A model generated the notes under the pieces. It was not told the DNA's origin, ran no database searches, and was given only the letters and a program-made list of their open reading frames with translations. From the NCBI GenBank assembly GCA_000023185.1, contig CP001622.1, positions 3,100,001-3,164,000 on the forward strand: a stretch of 64,000 nt of DNA, given 5' to 3'. Numbering within the stretch: the first letter of the stretch is position 1; the number at the start of each line of letters is the position of its first letter. Shown piece by piece: positions 34,027 through 42,695 of this stretch. The translations under genes were made by a program, and so were the position numbers. This DNA comes from Rhizobium leguminosarum bv. trifolii WSM1325. GTDB lineage: Bacteria; Pseudomonadota; Alphaproteobacteria; Rhizobiales; Rhizobiaceae.

Positions 34027-36366
34027 ATGGACAAATCCACCTTCGAAGACCGCAAGGCCATCATCGCGGGGCCGATGCACGGCTCGCTGCAGCATGATTC
34101 AGCACATAAGCATGTCACCGGAACCGCCGATTATATCGACGATATTCCCGAACCCGCAGGTCTGCTGCATGGCGCCCTCGGCCTCTCCGACCGGGCGCAT
34201 GCCGAAATCCTCAGCATCGACCTTTCCGCGGTCGCCGCCTATCCCGGCGTGGTCTGGGTCTTCATCGGCAAGGACGTGCCCGGCGTCAACGACGTCAGCT
34301 CCAACGGCAGCCATGACGAGCCGCTGCTGGCCGAAACTTTAGTTCAATTCCACGGCCAGCCGATCTTTGCCGTCATCGCCGAGACGCGTGATGCCGCCCG
34401 CCGCGCCGCACGGCTGGCAAAGATCGACTATCGTGACCTGCCGCATTGGAGCGATATCGACGGCGCGCTCGCCAATGGCAGCCCGCTCGTCATCACTCCG
34501 ATGACGCTGAGGCGCGGCGAGCCTGACACGGAAATGGCCAAAGCCGCCATGCGTCTGAAAGGTCAGATGCGCATCGGTGGACAGGAACATTTCTACCTCG
34601 AAGGCCATATCGCGGTGGCGATCCCCGGTGAGGATGACGAGGTCACCGTTTGGTCTTCGACGCAGCATCCGAGCGAGATCCAGCACATCGTCGGCCACGT
34701 GCTCGATATTCCTTCGAACGCCGTGACCGTCAATGTGCGCCGCATGGGCGGCGGCTTCGGCGGCAAGGAGACGCAGGGCAACCAGTTCGCGGCCCTTGCG
34801 GCGATCGCCGCCAAGAAGCTCGGCCGCGCGATCAAATTCCGTCCAGACCGCGACGAAGACATGAGTGCAACCGGCAAGCGCCATGATTTCCTCGTCGATT
34901 ACGAGCTCGGCTTCGACACCGAAGGCCGCATCCATGCGGTCCACGCCACTTATGCGGCGCGCTGCGGTTTCTCCTCCGACCTCTCGGGACCGGTGACCGA
35001 CCGTGCGCTCTTCCATGCAGATTCCAGCTATTTCTATCCGCATGTGCATCTGAATTCGAAGCCGCTGAAGACGCACACCGTCTCCAACACCGCCTTCCGC
35101 GGTTTCGGCGGGCCGCAGGGCATGCTCGGCGCCGAACGCTTCATCGAGGAGATCGCTTATGCCGTCGGCAAGGACCCGCTGGATGTCCGCAAGCTGAATT
35201 TCTACGGCCAGCCGGGTTCGGAGCGCACACTCACCCCCTACCATCAGGAGGTTGAGGACAATATCATCGCCCGCATCGTCGAGGAGCTGGAGGAAACGAC
35301 CGAATACCGGGCGCGGCGCAACGCCATCATCGCCTTTAACCGCGACAGTCGCTACATCAGAAAAGGCATCGCGCTGACGCCGGTCAAATTCGGCATCTCC
35401 TTCACCATGACAGCCTTCAACCAGGCCGGCGCCCTCGTCCACATCTACCAGGACGGCTCGATCCACCTGAACCACGGCGGCACCGAAATGGGCCAGGGCC
35501 TCTATACCAAGGTGGCGCAAGTGCTGGCCGACAGTTTCCAGGTCGATATCGACAGGGTGAAGATCACGGCGACGACCACCGCCAAAGTGCCGAATACCTC
35601 GGCCACCGCGGCGTCCTCCGGCTCGGACCTCAACGGCATGGCCGCCTATGACGCTGCCCGACAGATTAAGGAACGGCTGGTAGCCTTCGCCGCCGAGAAA
35701 TGGGATGTTGAGGCCGTCGATGTCGTCTTCCTGCCGAACCGCGTGCGCGTCGGCGAGATCGAAATCCCCTTCCCCGATTTCATCAAGCAGGCCTATTTCG
35801 CCCGCGTCCAGCTTTCCGCCGCCGGCTTCTACAAGACGCCGAAGATCCACTGGGACCGCAAGGCCGGCCGCGGCACACCCTTCTATTATTTCGCCTACGG
35901 CGCCTCCTGCACCGAGGTTTCGATCGACACGCTAACGGGCGAATATCTGATCGACCGCACCGACATCCTCCACGATGTCGGCCGCTCGCTGAATCCGGCG
36001 ATCGATATGGGCCAGGTCGAAGGCGCCTTCGTGCAGGGACTGGGCTGGCTGACGACGGAAGAACTCTGGTGGGACGACAAGGGCCGGCTGCGCACCCATG
36101 CCCCCTCGACCTACAAAATCCCGCTCGCCTCCGACCGTCCGAAGATCTTCAACGTGCGCCTTGCCGAATGGTCCGAGAACACTGAGGCCACCATCGGCCG
36201 CTCCAAGGCCGTCGGCGAACCACCCTTGATGCTGGCGATCTCGGTGCTGGAAGCGCTGTCGATGGCGGTGGCAAGCGTCGCCAACTACAAGGTCTGCCCG
36301 AGGCTCGACACCCCGGCGACGCCGGAGCGGGTGCTGATGGCAGTCGAGCGGATGAAGCGGGTGTAG
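34027..36366 (+). CDS. xdhB: Xanthine dehydrogenase large (molybdenum) subunit
   Basis: A 779-residue molybdopterin-binding subunit. The N-terminal a/b hammerhead domain covers about 30-140 (HVTGTADYIDDIPEPAGLLHGAL). Active-site segments include GGQEHFYLEGH, RRMGGGFGGKETQ, the substrate Arg region NTAFRGFGGPQG, HGGTEMGQGLYTKVAQ, and SKAVGEPPLMLAISV with the catalytic Glu. Length matches bacterial XdhB. GGAGGACACC lies before the ATG, giving it its own ribosome-binding site after the palindromic gap. It pairs with XdhA and needs XdhC to insert the sulfurated cofactor. Confidence 0.96.
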   Translation: MDKSTFEDRKAIIAGPMHGSLQHDSAHKHVTGTADYIDDIPEPAGLLHGALGLSDRAHAEILSIDLSAVAAYPGVVWVFIGKDVPGVNDVSSNGSHDEPLLAETLVQFHGQPIFAVIAETRDAARRAARLAKIDYRDLPHWSDIDGALANGSPLVITPMTLRRGEPDTEMAKAAMRLKGQMRIGGQEHFYLEGHIAVAIPGEDDEVTVWSSTQHPSEIQHIVGHVLDIPSNAVTVNVRRMGGGFGGKETQGNQFAALAAIAAKKLGRAIKFRPDRDEDMSATGKRHDFLVDYELGFDTEGRIHAVHATYAARCGFSSDLSGPVTDRALFHADSSYFYPHVHLNSKPLKTHTVSNTAFRGFGGPQGMLGAERFIEEIAYAVGKDPLDVRKLNFYGQPGSERTLTPYHQEVEDNIIARIVEELEETTEYRARRNAIIAFNRDSRYIRKGIALTPVKFGISFTMTAFNQAGALVHIYQDGSIHLNHGGTEMGQGLYTKVAQVLADSFQVDIDRVKITATTTAKVPNTSATAASSGSDLNGMAAYDAARQIKERLVAFAAEKWDVEAVDVVFLPNRVRVGEIEIPFPDFIKQAYFARVQLSAAGFYKTPKIHWDRKAGRGTPFYYFAYGASCTEVSIDTLTGEYLIDRTDILHDVGRSLNPAIDMGQVEGAFVQGLGWLTTEELWWDDKGRLRTHAPSTYKIPLASDRPKIFNVRLAEWSENTEATIGRSKAVGEPPLMLAISVLEALSMAVASVANYKVCPRLDTPATPERVLMAVERMKRV

Positions 36367-36439
36367 GAGATGGAAACGCGTCCGGCTCATTTGTTGCCCC
36401 CGACGGTTGATCGGGACGGGCAGAGAGCTTGGAGTGAGC

Positions 36440-36645
36440 GATACCCCCCTCTGTCCTGCCGGACATCTCCCCCACAAGGGGGGAGATCAGCAAGACGGAA
36501 CGCTCTGCGCTTCGCTACCCTTCCGCTACATCACCAAAGTCCGACTCTACGCGACGACTTCTTTGTTCCGGGAAGCCGCCGCCTCATACTGATCTCCCCC
36601 CTTGTTGGGGAGATGTCCGGCAGGACAGAGGGGGGTGACACACGC
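36440..36645. repeat. Inverted pair of RIME-like elements between xdhB and xdhC
   Basis: Left unit about 36443-36490 (CCCCCTCTGTCCTGCCGGAC, ATCTCCCCC hairpin, GGAGATCAG) and right unit about 36590-36639 are inverted copies flanking some 100 bp of unrelated sequence. They fill most of the 302-bp gap. No gene is seen there. Confidence 0.88.
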
Positions 36646-36668
36646 CTGAACCCATCGGTCAGCCACCC

Positions 36669-37484
36669 ATGACCGACATCCACCCCTTCCTCGCCACCCA
36701 CCCAGACTGCATCCTCGTCGACATCACTGGCACACAAGGTTCCACCCCACGCGAGGCCGGTACCTTCATGCTGGTATCGCAAACCGCATTGTGGGGCACG
36801 ATCGGCGGCGGGCAGTTCGAGTTCATGGCGATCGCGAATGCGCGGGACATCTTGGAGGGAACCGGCGGGGTGGCGGAGATGGATATCCCGCTCGGGCCTG
36901 ATATCGGCCAGTGCTGCGGTGGGCGCACGCAGTTGCGGTTTCGCCGGGTGACGCAGGTGGTTGCTGACGAAATCGAAGCCAGGCTAACCAGTGAGATCGA
37001 GCGTCTGCCAGAGGTCTATCTTTTCGGTGCCGGCCATGTCGGCCGGGCGCTGGCAATAGCCCTTGCGCCGTTGCCGCTATCGGTGACGGTCGTCGAGACG
37101 CGGCAGGAGGAACTCGCCAACCTGCCTCCCGAGACGAAGACGCGGCTCGTGCCGATGCCGGAAGCACTGGTGAAGGCTATTCCGGCCGGCGGCGCGGTTG
37201 TCATCCTGACGCACGATCACGCGCTGGATTTCCTCGTCGCCCGCGAAGCGCTTGAAAGAACGGATCTCGCCTATGCCGGTATGATCGGCTCGGCGACCAA
37301 GCGCGCCACCTTCGCCAGCTGGCTTTCCCGCGAAGGCGGCGGTGAGCGCGGCTGGATGGAGCGGCTGACGCTGCCGATCGGCGGCGCGGCGGTCAGGGAC
37401 AAGCGCCCTGAAGTGATCGCCGCAATGACCGCCGCCGAGATCCTGACGGCGCTTGGCGCCTACCGCATGCGCTCGTCTTCGTAA
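36669..37484 (+). CDS. xdhC: Xanthine dehydrogenase accessory protein XdhC
   Basis: A 271-residue molybdenum-cofactor maturation factor. The N-terminal XdhC/CoxI domain has the signature DITGTQGSTPREAGTFMLVS and GTIGGGQFEF. The C-terminal Rossmann domain starts VYLFGAGHVGRALAIAL and continues with YAGMIGSATKRATFASWL and RDKRPEVIAAMTAAEI. In Rhodobacter this protein binds and protects the sulfurated cofactor before insertion into XdhB. It is the third xdh gene, after a repeat-filled gap. Its 3' end overlaps the convergent DUF1127 gene by 25 bp. Confidence 0.93.
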   Translation: MTDIHPFLATHPDCILVDITGTQGSTPREAGTFMLVSQTALWGTIGGGQFEFMAIANARDILEGTGGVAEMDIPLGPDIGQCCGGRTQLRFRRVTQVVADEIEARLTSEIERLPEVYLFGAGHVGRALAIALAPLPLSVTVVETRQEELANLPPETKTRLVPMPEALVKAIPAGGAVVILTHDHALDFLVAREALERTDLAYAGMIGSATKRATFASWLSREGGGERGWMERLTLPIGGAAVRDKRPEVIAAMTAAEILTALGAYRMRSSS

Positions 37485-37651
37485 TAGGGATCGCGCCCGT
37501 CGAGGAAGCCGAGATCGCGCTTTACGCGATCTGGCGCCGTATCGAGATCAAGGCTGGGCATGCGCCAGATCCGCGCCAGCCGGCCGCCGATGCGCCGGAA
37601 AATTCCGATGGTCGGCTGCGGCGGGCTCTGTTCGATAGCATAGCAATCCAT
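37460..37651 (-). CDS. DUF1127 small protein
   Basis: A 63-residue basic protein with the DUF1127 (YjiS-like) pattern: FRRIGGRLARIWRMP, then RVKRDLGFLDGRDP. GAGG lies 7 bases before the ATG. Proteins of this family are abundant in alphaproteobacteria; some bind RNA or affect phosphate and sRNA turnover. It overlaps the end of xdhC by 25 bp on the opposite strand and is divergent from the LysR gene. Specific function is unknown. Confidence 0.75.
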   Translation of the reverse strand: MDCYAIEQSPPQPTIGIFRRIGGRLARIWRMPSLDLDTAPDRVKRDLGFLDGRDPYYEDERMR

Positions 37652-37752
37652 GACATCACCTCGATGGTTTGATGGTAGGAGTTGCAGTTTGCGGCCAAAA
37701 ATGCTGCAATTCCAATCGAACGACCGTCTGTTTGCATCAAGAGAACTTATCC

Positions 37753-38649
37753 ATGAAACTGTCGAAACAATTCCCGCTGAATGCGTTGCGCGTCTTCGAG
37801 GCCGCTGCCCGGCTTGGAAGTTTCACCAAGGCAGGCAACGAGCTCGGCATGACGCAGACCGCCGTCAGCTATCAGATCAAACTGCTGGAGGAGAATGTCG
37901 GCGAGCCGCTCTTCCTGCGCCGTCCGCGCCAGATCGCATTGACAGACACCGGCGAGCGGCTGGCGCCGAAGGTAACCGAAGCTTTTGCCATGCTGCACGA
38001 CGCCATGGCGACGGCGCGCGACAGCGTCGAAGGCACGCTCGCCATCAGTTCGACCCATACCTTCGCCTCGAAGTGGCTGGCGCCGCGCCTTGGCTCCTTC
38101 CACTTGAAACATCCGGCGATCGCTGTGCGCTTTCAGGCGAGTTCGGATATTATCGACTTCGGCCGCGAGCAGATCGATGTCGGCATCCGCTGGGGCGACG
38201 GCAACTGGCCGGGGCTGGCGCTGCACCGGCTGATGGGCCTGGAATTCACGCCGATGCTGAGCCCGAAGCTGGCGGAGACGGCAGGCGGCATCAAAGAACC
38301 GCGCGATCTCCTGAAGTTCGATCTCTTCGACGCCGGCGACATCTGGTGGAAACAATGGTTCGAGGCCGCCGGCATCACGGAGACGGATCTTGATCGGCGC
38401 CCGCGCAACCAGCTCGGCTCTCAGGCGGTGGAAGCCGATGCGGCGATCGCCGGCCATGGCGTCGCCATTCTCCATCCGGCCTTCTATACGGCTGAGATCG
38501 CGCTCGGCCGGCTCTATCAGCCCTTCGAACTGACCCGCAGCGACGGCAAGGCCTACTGGCTCGTCTACCCCGAAAACCGTCGCAACGTGCCCAAGATTAA
38601 GGCCTTCCGCAACTGGATCCTGGAGGAGATGAAGGCAGCCGGCAATTGA
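37753..38649 (+). CDS. LysR-family regulator, GcvA-like
   Basis: A 298-residue LysR-type transcription factor. The N-terminal helix-turn-helix is FPLNALRVFEAAARLGSFTKAGNELGMTQTAVSYQIKLLE with the GcvA-subgroup flavour (PLNALRVFEAAAR). The effector domain starts about residue 95 (GTLAISSTHTFASKWLAPRL). The ATG at 37753 starts the conserved region; the in-frame extension to 37669 overlaps the DUF1127 promoter and is unlikely. A strong terminator follows. Its targets may be neighbouring purine genes, but this is only positional inference. Confidence 0.9.
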   Translation: MKLSKQFPLNALRVFEAAARLGSFTKAGNELGMTQTAVSYQIKLLEENVGEPLFLRRPRQIALTDTGERLAPKVTEAFAMLHDAMATARDSVEGTLAISSTHTFASKWLAPRLGSFHLKHPAIAVRFQASSDIIDFGREQIDVGIRWGDGNWPGLALHRLMGLEFTPMLSPKLAETAGGIKEPRDLLKFDLFDAGDIWWKQWFEAAGITETDLDRRPRNQLGSQAVEADAAIAGHGVAILHPAFYTAEIALGRLYQPFELTRSDGKAYWLVYPENRRNVPKIKAFRNWILEEMKAAGN

Positions 38650-38687
38650 TGCATGTCGCCTAAAACTATTTTTCGGACAACGACATG

Positions 38688-38720
38688 CCGGACCCGGTTC
38701 GTGAGCCGGGTCCGGTCTTG
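38688..38720 (+). terminator. Terminator of LysR gene
   Basis: Perfect 10-bp GC stem (38688-38697 with 38706-38715) with an 8-base loop, followed by TCTTG. It may serve both the LysR gene and the convergent small secreted protein gene. Confidence 0.7.
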
Positions 38721-38730
38721 TGCTCCACCC

Positions 38731-39063
38731 TCAATATCCCATCTCCGGCGCATAAAAACAGCGCGGCGTGTCCTCATTCGGGAACAGACAGAGATGGTAG
38801 TCATTGTCGCCGGATTGCATCGCCTTCGTCATCGGCAACAGGAAGACATGAGCATGCGTGACCAGCCGATGGTCGCCCGGCAGCAGCGTCACACGATATC
38901 CGCCCGGCGTCACCGCCACGCTTTTCGAAGGGATCATCTGGCAATCGCCATTATGACTGTCGCCGTTGCAACAATAGGGGTCATAACTCCACCCCGAAGG
39001 TGCGTCGTGAGCCGTCGCCAACGACGCATACGCAATCATCACACACGTCAGAATGCTGCGCAT
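38731..39063 (-). CDS. Small secreted cysteine-containing protein of unknown function
   Basis: A 110-residue protein with a short signal peptide (MRSILTCVMIAYASLATA). The mature part begins HDAPSGWSYDPYCCNGDSHNGDC and ends with a CLFPNEDTPRCFYAPEMGY segment. Five cysteines after the signal and several Trp/Tyr suggest a disulphide-bonded periplasmic protein. The family with WSYDPYCCNGDSHNGDCQ is recurrent in rhizobia but unnamed. Of two close ATGs (39069, 39063) the inner is preferred because the upstream GGAG is then nine bases away instead of three. Confidence 0.72.
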   Translation of the reverse strand: MRSILTCVMIAYASLATAHDAPSGWSYDPYCCNGDSHNGDCQMIPSKSVAVTPGGYRVTLLPGDHRLVTHAHVFLLPMTKAMQSGDNDYHLCLFPNEDTPRCFYAPEMGY

Positions 39064-39226
39064 GGGCATCTTCTCCGTCGATGAATGCGCCGCCGATGAT
39101 CTAACGGTTCTTATTTTATTCCGGCGGCCCGCAAAATAACTGTAATCGAGTCGTCGTAGTTCAAGGCCTGCTGAATTAGCAGATCAAGTATAAGGCAGGG
39201 ATAATACACAGCCTTCTCGGCAGCTT

Positions 39227-39913
39227 TTAGGCACGCGACAGCAGATCGGCGATGCGGCTGCGATCGGCAGCTTCGGCAAAACCGCCGGAAATCATCAGCG
39301 GAGCGCCGAAGATCTCGACGAGTCCGTTGCCGAGGATGAGACCTTCGCCGTCCCGGCACGCGAGAATGGGTGTTGCCGTCGTCTCGCTGTAGCGCAGCAG
39401 CGCGGAGAGATAGCCGGGATCGTCGTTCAGATGCGGGAAGAATTCGAAGGGCAGGAGATCAAGAGCCGCGCCATCCTGCACCGCATCAGGCGAACCGCCG
39501 GAAAAGAGCGCATCGACGGCGATTGTCGGCGTCATCAATATCGCCCCGGCGCTGGTTCCGATGAGAATGCCATCGTCCAGTGCCCATGAGCGCAACTTGT
39601 CCAGCATGCCGCTTTGTCGCAGCCTTCTCAGAAAATCGCCGGTATGACCGCCGGAAAGATGGATGGCGTCGCAGGAAAGCAGCCGGTTGATCTCCTCGTC
39701 GCCGGAGAGTGTGTCGAGATCGACGAAAGGATCGAGAAGAAGCCCGTACGTCATGTAACAACGCCGTTTCTCATCGAAAAACGCCCGCTGCGGGTCCGGA
39801 CCGGACGCGATATAGCCGACGCGGTTCCCACGCGAGAGGATGAGCGCGGCAAGCCGGCGGTCCATCGGCGCGTTTTCGGCGATGACTTGATCGCTGTAGA
39901 GCGCGGTGATCAT
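39227..39913 (-). CDS. Type 1 glutamine amidotransferase-like peptidase (S51/peptidase E type)
   Basis: A 228-residue protein of the peptidase S51 fold. The nucleophile elbow is ILIGTSAGAILM with Ser121, preceded by AIHLSGGHTGDFLRRLR, as in peptidase E and cyanophycinase. Family peptidases cleave Asp-Xaa dipeptides. The ATG at 39913 has AAGGAG seven bases upstream; a longer frame upstream would run into the puuD start. It is divergent from puuD, with 115 bp between starts. A role in peptide turnover is assumed from the fold. Confidence 0.8.
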   Translation of the reverse strand: MITALYSDQVIAENAPMDRRLAALILSRGNRVGYIASGPDPQRAFFDEKRRCYMTYGLLLDPFVDLDTLSGDEEINRLLSCDAIHLSGGHTGDFLRRLRQSGMLDKLRSWALDDGILIGTSAGAILMTPTIAVDALFSGGSPDAVQDGAALDLLPFEFFPHLNDDPGYLSALLRYSETTATPILACRDGEGLILGNGLVEIFGAPLMISGGFAEAADRSRIADLLSRA

Positions 39914-40028
39914 TCCATTGCTCCTTTGGCCGCGCCGGTCGTTGCGCGTGTGCAGTTGTTCAATCTCCTCTTCCCTCCCCGCCAAAATTTCCGCAATGTC
40001 GCGAGTCGGAGGAAGATAGGGGAACTCG

Positions 40029-41267
40029 ATGTATGAATATGCCATAGCATGGGAATGGCTCGCCTTCGCGGCGCGTTGGTTCCATGTCATTACCGCGATC
40101 GCCTGGATCGGATCGTCCTTCTATTTCATCGCGCTCGATCTCGGACTGGTGAAACGCCCACATCTGCCACCCGGCGCCTATGGCGAGGAATGGCAGGTCC
40201 ATGGCGGCGGCTTCTATCATATCCAGAAATATCTGGTGGCGCCCGCCCAGATGCCGGAGCACCTGACCTGGTTCAAATACGAGAGCTATTTCACCTGGAT
40301 TTCCGGCTTCCTGATGCTGTGCATCGTCTATTACGGCGGCGCCGACCTCTTCCTGATCGATCGGCATGTGCTGGATATCAGCCCGCCCGTCGCAATCCTG
40401 ATCTCGCTAGGGTCGCTTGCCCTCGGCTGGGTCGTCTACGATCTGCTCTGCAAGTCGCCGCTTGGGCGGAATACCTGGGGGCTGATGGCGGTGCTCTATG
40501 TCGTGCTCGTCTTCATGGCCTGGGGCTATACGCAGCTTTTCACCGGCCGCGCCGCATTCCTGCATCTCGGCGCCTTCACCGCGACAATCATGTCGGCCAA
40601 CGTCTTCATGATCATCATTCCGAACCAGAAGATCGTCGTCGCCGACCTCATCGCCGGACGGGTTCCCGATCCCAAATATGGGCAGGTCGCCAAGCAGCGT
40701 TCGCTGCATAACAACTACCTGACGCTGCCCGTCATCTTCTTCATGCTGTCGAACCATTATCCGCTCTCCTTCGGTACGCAGTTCAACTGGGTGATCGCGG
40801 CTCTGGTCTTTCTGATGGGCGTCACCATCCGCCACTGGTTCAACACGACGCATGCCAGGAAAGGCCGGCCGACCTGGACCTGGATCGTCACCGTCATTCT
40901 CTTCATCCTGATCATCTGGCTTTCGACCGTGCCGAAGCTGCTGACCGGCGAAACGGATGCGGCAGCCGTCGCGCCCGCCTTCCAGCAATTCGCCGGCGAT
41001 CCGCATTTCCCCGCCGTCAAGCAACTGGTCTCGACGCGCTGTTCCATGTGCCACGCGGCCGAGCCGGTCTATGAGGGTATCGCGCGGCCGCCCAAGGGCG
41101 TGATGCTCGAAAACGACGCGGAAATCGCCGCCCATGCCCGCGAGATCTATATACAGGCGGGCCGCAGCCATGCCATGCCGCCCGGCAACATCACCGATAT
41201 CACGCCGGACGAGCGCAAGCTGCTGGTCGCCTGGTTCGAGAGCGCAGTCGAAGGCAAGCAACAATGA
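40029..41267 (+). CDS. puuD: Urate hydroxylase PuuD (membrane-bound, cytochrome c domain)
   Basis: A 412-residue integral membrane protein. About eight to nine membrane helices span residues 10-310, with conserved ITAIAWIGSSFYFIALD and LGAFTATIMSANVFMIIIPNQ. A C-terminal c-type cytochrome has its CSMCH haem site at Cys338-His342 and the end MPPGNITDITPDERKLLVAWF. PuuD oxidises urate to 5-hydroxyisourate and passes electrons to the respiratory chain, replacing the oxygen-dependent uricase. Its stop overlaps the guaD start by four bases (ATGA), so both are translationally coupled. Confidence 0.95.
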   Translation: MYEYAIAWEWLAFAARWFHVITAIAWIGSSFYFIALDLGLVKRPHLPPGAYGEEWQVHGGGFYHIQKYLVAPAQMPEHLTWFKYESYFTWISGFLMLCIVYYGGADLFLIDRHVLDISPPVAILISLGSLALGWVVYDLLCKSPLGRNTWGLMAVLYVVLVFMAWGYTQLFTGRAAFLHLGAFTATIMSANVFMIIIPNQKIVVADLIAGRVPDPKYGQVAKQRSLHNNYLTLPVIFFMLSNHYPLSFGTQFNWVIAALVFLMGVTIRHWFNTTHARKGRPTWTWIVTVILFILIIWLSTVPKLLTGETDAAAVAPAFQQFAGDPHFPAVKQLVSTRCSMCHAAEPVYEGIARPPKGVMLENDAEIAAHAREIYIQAGRSHAMPPGNITDITPDERKLLVAWFESAVEGKQQ

Positions 41268-42574
41268 CGACGACACTCCTGCGCGGCCGCCTGCTTTCCT
41301 TCCATCGCGCGCCGCTGAGCCTCGCCGACAGCCAAAGCTATCTTTACGAAGAGGATGGCGGCCTGCTGGTCGAAGATGGGCTGATCGCGGCGGTCGGCCC
41401 CTATGCCAACGTCAAGGCAAAAGCATCCGCGGACACGGCCGAGATCGACCACCGCCCGCATCTGATCATGCCGGGCTTCATCGACATGCACCTGCATTTT
41501 CCGCAGATGCAGGTGATTGCCTCCTACGCCGCCAACCTGCTCGAATGGCTGAATACCTATACCTTTCCCGAGGAGTGCCGTTTCGTCGAAAGCGCCCATG
41601 CCGAAAGGATCGCCACGCATTTCTACGACGAGTTGATCCGCCACGGCACGACGACGGCGGTTGCCTATTGCTCCGTGCACAAGACCTCGGCCGACGCCTT
41701 CTTTGCCGAGGCGATGAGGCGCAATATGCGCATGGTCGGCGGCAAGGTGATGATGGACCGCAATGCCCCGCAGGGCCTGCTCGACACGCCCGAGATGGGC
41801 TATGACGAGACCCGCCAAGTCATATCGGACTGGCATGGCAAGGGCCGCAACCACGTCGCCATCACCCCGCGCTTCGCCATCACCTCGACACCGGCGCAGA
41901 TGGAAGCGACATCAGCGCTTGCCCGTGAATTTCCCGACCTGCACATCCAGACGCATCTTTCGGAAAACCCCGACGAGATCAAATTCACCTGCGAGCTCTA
42001 TCCCGACGCGCTCGACTATACCGACATCTATGCCCGCTACGGCCTGCTCGGGCCAAAAAGCCTCTTCGGCCATTGCATACATCTGTCCGAGCGCGAGGCC
42101 GACGCGATGAGCGAGGCGGGCGCCGTCGCCGTCCACTGCCCGACCTCGAACCTTTTCCTGGGCTCAGGCCTGTTTCCGCTGAAGGCGCTGGCGCGGCGGG
42201 AAAAGCCTGTTCGCATCGGGGTAGCGACCGATATCGGCGGCGGTTCCAGCTATTCGATGCTGCGGACGATGGACGAGGCCTACAAGATCCAGCAGTTGCT
42301 CGGCGAACGGCTGAACCCGCTGGAAAGCTATTACCTGATGACGCGTGGCAATGCCGAAGCCCTGTCACTGGCGGACCGGATCGGCACACTGGAACCCGGC
42401 ACCGAGGCCGATCTCGTCGTTCTCGATGCAACGGCGACACCGGCCATGGCGCTGAAGATGGAAGTGGTGAAGACGCTGCCCGAAGAACTTTTCCTGCTGC
42501 AGACGATGGGCGACGACCGAGCGATCGCCGAGACCTATGTGGCCGGCATTGCGTTGAAGAAGGAGCTTCAATGA
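41264..42574 (+). CDS. guaD: Guanine deaminase
   Basis: A 436-residue amidohydrolase that converts guanine to xanthine and ammonia. Metal ligands lie in GFIDMHLHFPQ (His76 and His78), the substrate region is NTYTFPEECRF, the Zn histidine is in IQTHLSENPDEI, a further histidine is in LFGHCIHLSEREADAMSEAG, and the Asp of the metal site is in GVATDIGGGSSYSM. Length is typical. Coupled to puuD by a four-base overlap, it supplies xanthine to the xdh products encoded 5 kb to the left. No regulator site is seen upstream of the pair. Confidence 0.95.
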   Translation: MTTTLLRGRLLSFHRAPLSLADSQSYLYEEDGGLLVEDGLIAAVGPYANVKAKASADTAEIDHRPHLIMPGFIDMHLHFPQMQVIASYAANLLEWLNTYTFPEECRFVESAHAERIATHFYDELIRHGTTTAVAYCSVHKTSADAFFAEAMRRNMRMVGGKVMMDRNAPQGLLDTPEMGYDETRQVISDWHGKGRNHVAITPRFAITSTPAQMEATSALAREFPDLHIQTHLSENPDEIKFTCELYPDALDYTDIYARYGLLGPKSLFGHCIHLSEREADAMSEAGAVAVHCPTSNLFLGSGLFPLKALARREKPVRIGVATDIGGGSSYSMLRTMDEAYKIQQLLGERLNPLESYYLMTRGNAEALSLADRIGTLEPGTEADLVVLDATATPAMALKMEVVKTLPEELFLLQTMGDDRAIAETYVAGIALKKELQ

Positions 42575-42695
42575 CACGCCCTGTTACTCTCGAATTCGGA
42601 CCGTGAAAGCAGCCCGGCACGGCCAGTTTCCCGTAACGCTCCCGCGAAATACATGTTATGGCCGATAGTCGCATTCAGATGTGAAGGTTCGATTC

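Noticed and set aside
34339..35850. 503-codon open frame on the minus strand
   Set aside because: Lies entirely opposite xdhB, which carries all catalytic motifs on the plus strand.
39111..39226. Small minus-strand frame next to the peptidase S51 gene
   Set aside because: Its N-terminal part is an out-of-frame reading of the peptidase gene; the rest has no start or ribosome-binding site.
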